A DNA stretch of 64,000 bases. It comes from Magnolia sinica. Lineage: Eukaryota > Streptophyta > Magnoliopsida > Magnoliales > Magnoliaceae. Numbering within the stretch: the stretch's first letter is position 1; each line of letters opens with the position of its first letter. Below are positions 35,901 to 48,000 of the stretch, piece by piece. Position numbers and translations under genes: made by a program. Location: NCBI RefSeq assembly GCF_029962835.1, contig NC_080582.1, positions 75,512,177 through 75,576,176 of the forward strand. Reading direction: 5' to 3'. Below the pieces are notes generated by a model that was not told the DNA's origin, searched no databases, and saw only the letters and a list, made by a program, of their open reading frames with translations.

Positions 35901-38900
35901 ATCCAACCAACCAACCATCCATCCATCCGACCACACAACCATTCCATCCATCCATCCATCCATCCGACCACACAACCATTCCATCCATCCATCCATCCAT
36001 CCGACTATCCATTCATCCAACCATCCCATCCAATAATCCAAACATTCATCGATCAATCTCATCCATCCATCCCATCAAATCATCCACACATTCCATTTAT
36101 CCATCAAACATCCATCCATCCTATCTATCTAACAATCCAAACATCCCATCCATCCATTCCATCAAATCATCCAAATATCCATCCTTCCAACCCATTTATT
36201 CATCCAACCATCCCATCCAAACATCCATCCATCCATCCAACCATCCCATCCAAACATCCATCCATCCATCCAACCAATCAACCATCCAATCATCCAAACA
36301 TCCATCCCATCTATCCATCCAAACACCCATACATCCATCCCATTTATCTATCCAAACATCCAACCATCGCATCCAATCATTCAAACATTCATCCATCCAT
36401 CCCATCCAATCATTCAAGCATTCATCTGTCCATCCATCCATCCCATCTATCCATCCATTCATCCATCCAACCAACCTAGTTATTTCATGCATCCAACCAT
36501 TTATCCATCCATCCATCCAACCATCCCATCCCATCCAATCATTCAAACATCCATCCATCCATCCGTCCCATCTATCCATCCATCCGTCCGTCCATCCATC
36601 CATCCAACCAACCATCCTATCCCATCCCATCCTATCGCATCCATGCATCCAACCATCTAACCATGCGTTGGCCTCACCCAAGAATATGGCCCTTACCGCG
36701 GGGCCCACCTTAATGGATTTATTCTATATCCATCTGTTTTGCAAGACCCTTCTAAGGCATGAGCTTAACAATGAAGTAGATCTAATTCTCCAGAGCAACT
36801 TATCATTCATAGGAAACAATGGTGATGAACATTACTGGGCCACAAAAGTTTTGGATTAAAAAAATTGGATTGGATTTTACTATATATATCATTTGATAAT
36901 CCAGGAAATCCCCCAAGCCTTTATATAATTTCAAATGGAGGAATTCCCAGGATGTATAGAAATAGATAGATCTAGGCAACAACACTTCCTATACCTGGTT
37001 CTAATTCAGTATCTACACACTTGTTCATGATCATGGTTTGAATGGATCGATTTTTTACAAACCCATGGAAATTTAGGTTGTGGCAATAAATCCAATTCAC
37101 TAATTGTAAAATGATTAATTACTCGAATTCATCAACAAAATCATTTGATTATTTTGGTTTAGGTACTACAAAAGAAAAGGTACAAAATCCAATCCAGTTT
37201 TTCGCAATTGATTAGTTAACATGTTGGTTAAACAAATTCTGAAAAACAGAGAAAATATCATTGGCTTAATATATATATAAACATATAAAACTTCCAAACT
37301 GCTTCAAATATACACAATAATCTTCTTGACTTATTGTGAATCTAAGGGCCTGTTTGGATTCGGGTATAAGGGTGTATTATATTGTAATAAAGGGGTTAAA
37401 ATACATTATATAGTGTTTGATTTGGAGTTGAGATCCGTGAAACACCATGCGCGCGAATACATCTTTTCTTCAAAAAATTCAAACGACGGTAGTGTATTGT
37501 CAGACGACTCTGTTTCCTTCAATACAGCCTATTCAAGACGCTGCATTCGCGTGCGATAGAAGTAGAGTTTGTTGCAGAGGGTTTTCTATCTGAGGAGGAC
37601 CTAATATTTCTACTCCAGCAGCGCCTTAGATCATCTCCAACCTTTTGCATGTGGCCATTCAGCTGAGAAGGTTCGCTTTTGAAGGTTTGATTTCAAAATA
37701 CAGTCGGAAAATACGCTTCTAGCAGAGAATGGAACGGCAAGAGATCAACAGTTGTGGAGGTTGTGGTTCTGGCTGGAGAAAGTGAGGCTTCTGATGATGA
37801 AAAATCCGATGAGAATGTGAGATCGGCCGTTGCTGGATTTAATGGAGGTGTGGATCTAACGAACAAATGTTCACACAGATCTAAACATATCTATAATGAA
37901 GACCACAGATGATGGATGCCTGTCGGATCATCTCGAGATTGGTCGACGGTCTTACTGACGGAGTAGAGGCTTGGTTTTCCCACAATGGAGGTGATGCCAG
38001 AGGGCTGGATTTGGTATGGGACGATGTTTGTGGTGCTGGACCAGTCAAAATCTGGTCAACATCAAATCGACAATGGGGTTGTCGTTAGCAATTAGTTGGA
38101 GGTACTAATGAGTTTTGGTTGGCGTCCTCAGGGTGTGAATTAGATATTGGAGGTGCTACTTCGCAAAGGGATTGAGATTTGGGATCCAACTCCTGCCGAG
38201 AGGAGATCAATCCGCTCTGGTGGATTTTTCCTCCACTCAATCGATCCATGGATCACACTCACGCCTGCTTTTGATACGGTTCAATTTTGGCCACATGTAC
38301 TAAAATGAGATCATAAAACGGATGGACGAGTAGAATTATTCACAAAGATGGCAGTGGACCCCACCTGGGTTCCCATTTTGAGAACTTAAAAATAGCAACC
38401 GTCGTACAAGTGCTATCAATATTATACGTATTTACAATACGCAGCCCTAATACGTCGTATCCAAACATTGATTGGAGGAAGAATCTGTATACTTGCCCGA
38501 ACAATACCTCCTATCCAAACATTGAGTTATGGCATGTTGATTTGGATGTATTCTAAAATTGATCAAACGTATACATGAACAATAGTTGGATACAATACAA
38601 TACACCCTTATACGCGAATCTAAACAGGCCCTAAAGGAGGTGATGGATTGTGGATCCAAATGAGGTGATGGCTAAGTGAAATCTCATGTACCGCCACTGC
38701 CTTGAGGATTGTGCTTTAGCCCATAGATAGATTTCAACAACTTGCTGACTTCCTTTGGGTTGTCCACACATGACATGGGTTGTTGCATATATATTTCTTC
38801 ATCTTGGTCACCATTTAAAAATGCAATTTTTACATCCACTAATACAACTCTAAATCTAGACTTGTGACAATAAACAAAATCATGTGGATTGAGAAAAAAT

Positions 38901-41900
38901 TTACAACGAATGAAAAAGTTTCCTAGTTATCAACAACTTCAATCTAGGTAAAACCTTTAGCAAATAGTCATGCTTTGTACTTGCCCATTGTATCATTTGC
39001 CCTTCTTATTTTGAGTAACCATTTAATCCCCATTTGGTAGCAAATCTACAAGTTTCAAAACTTTGTTTTCTTCACGAAGATGATCTCCTCATCCATATGG
39101 CAGCTACCCAATTAGCCAAATTTGGAGACAACAATGCATCCTAACAAGAATAAGGTTCATCGTCATATCAAAGTATACTCCACCCTCGATCTGGAAGTAT
39201 CTCCGATGAATTAATAATCTTTCACTCCAATGCAATTAAGGAGAGTGTTGAGCTGTACTCCCACTATTCTGAAGAGCTATGGGAGCAAACCTCCCACTCT
39301 CTTGAAATATGTCAAGGATTTCAAAAAATTCTATCAAGCTATGGGAGCATACCGTTGTAAGAAGCAAAACTCCCACTCTCCTGAAATATGTTAAGGATTT
39401 CAAAAAATTCTATCAACTATCTGCTTCTTTCAGTTGAGATATCTATCTTCGACAAAGGTTACATCCCTATAGTTTTAGTCCATGCTCCACGATCCTAATA
39501 AACTAGAACATATTTGTTTGAGTGCATAAGGTATTAAATACGCATTCAATGGTTTTACCATCTAGTAAACCTCTAGGAGGAGCGGGCAACAAAACGTATC
39601 CCAAAAATCCCCATGGGCTTAGATCGATTAGAGAAAGAATCCTTCCAGTACACATCTCGTATGAGGTCTTAGGAATGAACTTATACAGGACTATTAAGAA
39701 CATAGATGGCTATGAGCTCTGTGTCTTCCTATAATGTAGGAGAGAGATTGGCAAGCCATCATCAATTTAATCATGTCCAACAATGTCATGTTCCTTCTCT
39801 ATGCAACTCCATTTTGGAGTGGAGTATACGATGCCAACACTTTCATAGTATCATTTGAACATCTTAGATGTATACTTGCCACCTCTATCAAATTTAAGGA
39901 TTTTAATATTTTTCTCTAACTAATTCTCTACTTCAGCTTTGTATTTGAGAAAACAATCAAAAGCCTTAAATTTATGTGAGATGATATAAGCATATCCATA
40001 AAGTGACTAATCATCAATGTAAGTGGAAAAATATCGGCATGCATTCTAGCACGTTCATTAAATAGTCCAAAGATGTCTAATAGACCCTTATATCTGACCG
40101 CTTTCGAAAAAGTTTCCTATGTTCTTCAAACACACAACCGATTGAGTATACTCTACTTGTACTATGCATGCATTAATATTAATAAAGGGGTGTAAGTGAG
40201 AATACAAATAACCAATTGCCCTAGCTCTCTTTTCTCTCTTTTCTATTAATCTCTACTCAACAGAGTGATAGTCATATAGATAAGTTTCTCAACCAATCTT
40301 CTATATCTCCTTGATCACCAACCAGTTTGTAATTCAAATTCATTGATTTATCAATTGGCTTATACCAAAAAGACTCGTATATGTGAGCAAATCCAGATCA
40401 TACTTTCGTTGAGAAAGATTAATCCTTCCTTAGATCTGACAACTTCTATAACAAGAAAGTATCAAAGATAACCAAGATCTTTTGCAAGAAAATACCTCTG
40501 AAGATACTTCTTAAGCTTCTCAATCCTCCAATTGTCACTTCCTGTAACAAGTATATCATCAACATATACCACTAACACACAATAAAACTTGAGGTGCCTT
40601 TCCATACAAAGATAGAATGACTAACATGACTTTGAACAAAGCCATAGTTTAACACAAACTTACTAAATTTGTCAAACCATGTACATTTGACTGCTTCGAC
40701 CCATAAATTGCCTTGTTCAATTTACACACGTTGTCCTCCTGGGCAACAAACCTAGGTAGTTGATAAATATAAACCTCCTCTACAAGATCACCATGAAAAA
40801 AGGTATTTTTTACGTCCAATTGCAAGAGGGGTCAGCCATGATTAATGGTCGCAAAGAGGATAACGTGAATATAGTTCAACTTGACAACAGGAGAGAAGAT
40901 ATCAGTATAACCAAAACCATGGGTTTGAGCATATCCCTTCACAACCAAGCGAGCCTTCAAATGTTCAACCATACCATCAAGGTGAAACTTGTACACCTAC
41001 TTGCAACCAACAACACGTTTACCGGCAGGTAAATTGGTGAGTTCATAAGTATTGTTCTGATAAAGAGCAGCCATTTCCTCTTCCATTTCCTACTTCTACC
41101 TCTTATGTAACAATGCTTCCCGATATGATTTAAGAATATAATGAAAGGAGAAGGATATGGCAAATCTACGTAAACTGGAAAATAAGCTTTGAAATGACAC
41201 ATATTTAGAGATAAGATGATCAATACACACACTTACCTTTTCTCAAGGCAATAGGAACTTCAGACCTATCTAGAGAAATCACTAGATCACTAGGCTCGAA
41301 AGAGGATGTGGTAGATGGCACATCATGATTGGCCGCACTATCTATCTGTTTCCGTCATGAGTAGACTTTTAGTTGAGACAATGAAATGGAGCAGTCAGTA
41401 GAGGGAGAAGATTGGACCATGTCAAAAACAAGGATGCTCTAGTATAGTGAAGAATTATATGTTAAAAAGATAAGAAGAGGAGAAGAAAAGAGACAGAAGA
41501 GGAGGGAGAAAAGAGAAAAGGTGAGTTAGGGCTAGACACCCACCCTCTCCCCTTTATTTTAATAATAAAAAGTCAATATAACAAAAATACACTTGCTAAC
41601 AAAAGCAAAAATAACCTACACATCCTAAACTAAAATAAACAACTAATAAGAAGAAGAAATAACAAAATAAATAAACAAAGTCTAGGTGGGGCATAGAATG
41701 GTATGGCTCACATCTCCACATCGATTAACAACACGAAAGCCCAATATTGGACACCCAAATGTCTCATATCCTCAAATCCTCATGAATACATCAATTTGCA
41801 GATCTTTTCTAGATGGCTTTAATCTTGGTGGCCACAACAACCAAACATCACAATAAAGATAGAAGGTAAACTAGCACGCTGGATAAAACCAATTTAATCA

Positions 41901-44900
41901 ATGTATTTCAACATCCAAGCAATAGCATTTTTCCTTCCTGCACAGCAAGTCTCCTCAAGTATCTTTTGATCATCATGTCCTAAGTAACCTTCCTAGGCCT
42001 TCGAATAAAAAATTGGGAAGACAAGATGCTAAATAGGAAGGCTGCCACCTCACATCCAACATCCCAACAATAGCAGGCCATCACTCCTCATCAATATTGA
42101 TGCCAGAAACATTGCTCTTTGTCAGATCAATTGGTAACCTGGAACCAGTGTCTTAAATATCGGCCGATATATCCCACGACATATCTTGTATCCCACCTGT
42201 GCGAAACGAAACTCACAAGTAGTGCGATATATCTCACATGTTCAATCTGGTGAGCATTTTCGATTTTCGATCCTTTTTTTTTTCTATAAATCATGTTAAA
42301 TCAATGTCAAATTGTTGCAAATCCATGGTTTTTCATGTTTTGCATGAAAAATCATGGATTGGGAGCTTCAATTTCGAGATTTTGAGGAGATGGGCCGAGT
42401 AGCGGAAAATTTATTAAAAATTATATATATATATATATAAAGAACCAAAATTTCCCACTTTCTTGCAAATTGGTTGCAATCCTTGTTTCCAAATGTAAAA
42501 TCAAACATGTATATAACCCGATCTAGTGATTCTTCTTTTGCTTTTGAATGTATTGTTTGTGTTTTCACACGTCTTCTTACATTTATAAACTATACGAATA
42601 GACTTTGAATATACTTGCATCAATTCAGTTAGACAATGCATGGATTAGGACTCCATGCAAAGAAAACCTGTTATGTCCACTTATTTTTTGTAATGTTTTG
42701 ATTTATAAATGTGTGTTGATGTCTCTTTTAACAATCACTAAAGTTTCATTGAAAAATTCGACTAATTTCCCCATGTTTCCAACAATAGTGATACATTACG
42801 CAATACAACCGATATATCCCATGCGATAACCGATACGTATCCGTATCCCAAGGGTACGATACGTAACACAATACCGATATTTCGAACACTGCTTGGAACT
42901 AACTCAAAGCACAACAAAATATCTCTGGACAGAAGAGCTTCTCTAGAACCACTTCCAAAGAGCATCGGACCGTCAACATATTGAGCGTGAATAATGAAAA
43001 CCTCCCCTGCACCCATGCCACACCAGAAATGATACCCTCACAAACCACCTTCTTTAACATCTACAATGGAGCTTCTAGCATGATGGACAAAAGTAAGGAC
43101 AACAAGGGACCACCCTAACGAATGCTAGACTCACCCTTTCATTAAATCATAACCAAGAACCATGTCAACAAAATACGAGCCTTAATTCATCTTCTCTATT
43201 TCAAACCAAAATCCATATGGCCTATCACAAACATAAGGAATTCCCAGTTGATGCAATAACACACTCTAGCCATATCCACCTTCATCAAAAAAATGAAAGC
43301 CCCTGCTGCTGTAATCATTCACCAGCTTGCTAGTTATAAAGGGAACATGTAGCACTAATCAACTTGGAACAAAAGCCAATCTGTGTGACAAATCTGATTA
43401 CCTTATGCAAATCTGATCACAAGCACCTTGGTGGTTATTTAGTACACACTCCCAATGACATTGATAAAATGAGAGGCTAATCCAGTTCCATCTTACTGCA
43501 GAATGAGGTCAGTGATGGTCACTCCAAACAGTTTGCAAATTGAAGCCTGCTTATAAAATCCATCGAGCATCTCCAACAAATCACCCTTAACTACGCCCCA
43601 ACAGATATGAAGAAAGCCAATTGGGAAGACATCTTGCTACGGAGCTTGATTCCTTTGATTTCAAAAAATAGTTTCCCTAAACTCTTTGTTATCAAAGGAG
43701 CATCCAACTCAGAAGCTTGGACATCAAAATTAGACTTAAATGACAACCCACCCATTGGAGGTCTCATGGGAAACTCTTCAAAGAAAGCTTTCTAATAATA
43801 ATCAACAAAACATGAGCAGATTCCCATCCTATCATTTTGAATCCCAGAGCAAATTGAGTCTTCCCTTCTTGCATTCACAAGCTTGTGGAAGTACGCAGAG
43901 TTGTGGTCCCCTTTTTTAATCCATTTTTCTCTCGAAAGTTGCCTCCAATGAATTTCTTCCCTTCATGGTGCGGTAGCTAAAGGTGCAACAACCTCCTCTC
44001 TTCTAGAGGCCTTATCCTAAGACAGAGCACCCACTTCCTCTTTATGCCTATCAAGATCAACCAACTCTGACTAATATGAAGACTTAGATTTGAAATATCA
44101 CCAAAAGAAGACTTGGAGTTTAACTCAAAAGAATTCATAATTTACTGTTAAACAAATTCCCAGCATCACCCACCAGCCTATGTAAATTCCAGCATTCATG
44201 AATTAAAGACGGAAAATGAAGGTGAACCACCCATCTAAGCTCAAACCAAGGGCATGGGACCCCATGATTCAAACCATAGTTGGCTCTTTAGGACTCGGCT
44301 TTGGACTCGGAAGGTCACCAGGTCTGTGTCAACTTGGGACTCGGTCGACCAAGTGGGTAAAAAAAAAAAGGATTTTTACTATTTAATTATAAAATAAATT
44401 TAAAAAAAAATAAGAAATTTACAAAACGATAGAATAACTAAAAATTAGAGAAAGAAAATAGAAAAAATGAAAGAAAAAATATATCATTGTAATCATAATC
44501 CCTTTTCTTCTTCTTCTTCTTCATTATATGAAAAACATACAAAGAATAATAAACAAGTAACTGTAAATAATAATAATCCTACATCTTCTTCTTAATCAGG
44601 ATTGGAATCTTAAAAAAGAAGAAAATAACAAACAATAATCAGAAAAAATAGAAAAAGAATGTAAAGGCAAATATGTAAATAACTACTAAATTGTTCATAA
44701 GCAAGTGAATAAATGCATCAGTCACCACTAGTCAACACCAATAAGAATCGCTAGCTGGTTGTGGCTACCAAACAGTGAATGCAGTATTGATAATATTGGC
44801 TGATATATCAGTCAAATATTATCGGTATCAGACCTGCCAATACGGAACCCAACTTCAGTTCATGGGTTCTGGGATATTGGTGATATTATCGCAATGCAAT

Positions 44901-44969
44901 ACCGACATCAGCGATAAATTGTGATATATCATCAATATATCGCATTGTACTGACGATACCGAGAAAGGA

Positions 44970-45007
<38 letters not shown>

Positions 45008-48000
45008 TCTTCATGGCTGTAGCTGAAGTCTTTTCTGAATAAAAAGGTTGCAAGCCTTTTAATACTCCAGCCACCACTTGAATTAGGCGAGCAGGGGTTG
45101 GTGGCTTAGGTGGGCCCAATGTTTCTAGTATCGGTATCAATGCATGTATTGCACCCTTGGAATACGTAAACATATAGGTTATCGCATGGGAAATATTGGA
45201 TGTATCGTGTAATGTTTCACCGTTTTTGGGAAACATTGGGAAATTGGTCAAATTTTTCAATAAGACTTCAAGGGATGTTAAAAAAGACATCATTACACAC
45301 TTAGAAATCAAAAGATTACAAAAAAAAAGAAGAAAAGCTCGTAGTAAGCTTCCTTTGTGTAGGGTCCTCAACCATGCGCTATCTGACAGAGTGATGGAAC
45401 TATATTCAAAATCAACTCATATAATTTATAAATCATAAAAGGCATGTATAAGAACACAACCAATTAATTATGTTTAAAAATTGCCATGTAGCATACAAGT
45501 AATTGAAATTAAATTATCCATATTATGTCACATAACCCAAAATTAGGTTTATTTCCTCATCTAATGATGAGATTAGAGGACATTCCTTTGACACTTACGA
45601 ATGAAAAAATATTTCTTGGTCCCGTTTCAACAAGTGTCCACCAATCGAAGGTCAAGAGCGTGTAAACAATCTGATTTTGAGACCGTGACTTAGCGACAAT
45701 GGGTTCAACCCCATTTTAAATAGAGAATAGGAATTCAGTACCTTTTTCAAAATGGTTTTCAACTGGCGAGAAAAGGGGTCATGGATCAGGTGGGCCCCAG
45801 TGTGATGTTTATGTGAAATCCACCCAGACCACTAGGTGTGTCACCCCATGTTAAACCTAGTGCCCAAAAATCAGCCCCATACATGATTCAAGTGGACCAC
45901 ACGATTAGAAGCAATGTACAGGGCAATGCTCACCCTCTAAACTATTTCCCTTGGAGTGGCCCGCCTGAATCACAAATGGTCCTGATTTTTAGGCCTTATG
46001 CCTAAATTTTGTTGTGGAATTTAGTGGTTGGAGTGGATTTCATACAATCATCACGGCAAGCCCTATAAAAATCAAGAGTGGACATCTCTTTACCAACTAT
46101 TTCCTTTAGTGTGGCCCACCTAAATCACAGGTTAGAACCTAAATTGGGATAACACATATTGTTGGAGTGGATATCACATGAATATCAAGGGGGGGCACAC
46201 TAGAAGGGTGGACGTCTCTTTACCAAATGTCTTTTCTGGGATACTAGAAGTAGCTTACCATGTACCCATACTCGGATCACGTACTACAACAATTTATGTT
46301 ATGAGAATCCCTACTTTAGAATGCCTAGAAAATGGAGAATGCATAGACCATGCATTTCGTGTTATTTAACTAAGTGTAGGGATCAGATTGTGTGCCCATT
46401 CACCATCATCACCACCATAAAGAGTTGTGGACCCATTCTGAGGAAGAAATGCCAAGCAATATAAATTACCTAAATGACACTTGGCATATATCAATACATG
46501 AGAAATGCTCCGGTGATATCAAAGCACTATAAGTTCTAGTGTTCCTAGTATATTGGTTCAATTGGATTGTCAAATAGATCGATCTGAATTGTCCACTAAG
46601 TTCAAATAAAGTAAAATTGACATTGTTTTCTTTCATTTATAATCAACCATGCATTTATAGTTGGACACAAAACAATCTGAACTGTTTTGAGAATAATCTC
46701 TTATTATAAACTGATCACGGCTAACACTCACTTATGTTATTAAATTAAAGCATTGCAATTCTAATCCGTTGAACATCCAAACATAGTCCAAATAAACTAA
46801 GAAAATAAAATTGGCATTATACCTTAGCAAGATCATCTACAAGGCACTAGAGCTAGCCTGTAAGAGAAGTAATTTTCCTCTGTAGAGTCGGAATCACCTT
46901 TTTTGCCTATTCGCCAAAAGCTCGGGACTAAAATAGGCGAAGTAGGTGATTTTGACTCTATAAAGGTAAGTTACTTCTCTTACAGGCTAACTTCAATGCC
47001 TTGCAGGGGATCTTATTGAGGTATAATGTCATCTTTATTTGCTTCCTTAGTTTATTTAGACTATGTTCGGATATTCAACGGAATGGAATTGCAGTGCTTT
47101 AGTTCAATAACACAAGTTAGTGTTAGCCCTAATCCGTTCATAATCAGATATTATACTCAAAGACAATTCAAAAAATAAATGTATCTAACACCCACTTATG
47201 TTATTAAACTAATGCATAGCAATTACTCCATTGAACATCCAAAAACAGCATAAATAAACTAAGGAATCAAATAAACGTAGCATTATACCTTTGCAAGGCA
47301 TTGGAGTTTGCCCGTAAGAGAAGTAACTTTTCTCTGTATAGTCGAAATCACCTACTTTGCAGATCCAACACTTCTCCAAAAGCTCGTTGCTTTCTCTCTT
47401 GCTTCAGAGAAGCAAAGGGAACCCGACTTGAATTTTTGGATAATCAAGAGTCGGAGCTAAAACAGTCGAAGCAGGTGATTCTAACTCTATAGAGGCAAGT
47501 TATTTCTCTTATGGGCAAGCTCCAGCACCTCGCAGAGGAACTTGCCGAGATATAATGTCATCTTTATTTACTTCCTTAGTTTATTTAGACTATGTTTAGA
47601 TGTTCGACGAAGTGGAATTGCAATTCTTAAGTTCGATAACAAAAGTGAGTGTTAGCACTGATCTATTCATAATCGGATATTATTCCCAAAGACAGTTCAT
47701 ACTATGAATGAATCAAGACTAACACTTGTGTTATTAAACTAAAGCATAGCAATTCCACTCCATTGAAAATCCAAACACAATCTAAATAAACTAAGGAAGC
47801 AAATAAAGATTGCATTATACCTCAGTAAGATCCTATGCAAGGCATTGGAGCTTGCCCATAAGAAGTAATTTGACTTTATAGAGTTGGAATCACCTGTTTG
47901 CCTATTTCGGCCTCGACAATTGCTTCTCAAAAAGCTCATGAAGAATTAAGAGCTTTTGAAGAAGAAAGGGCTGCAGTTGAAATAGGCAATGCAAGTGATT

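Noticed and set aside
35817..36708. 220-residue plus frame (His-Pro-Ser-Ile repeats) and 170-residue minus frame (Trp-Met-Asp-Gly repeats)
   Set aside because: Both are translations of the CATC microsatellite and have no independent coding evidence.
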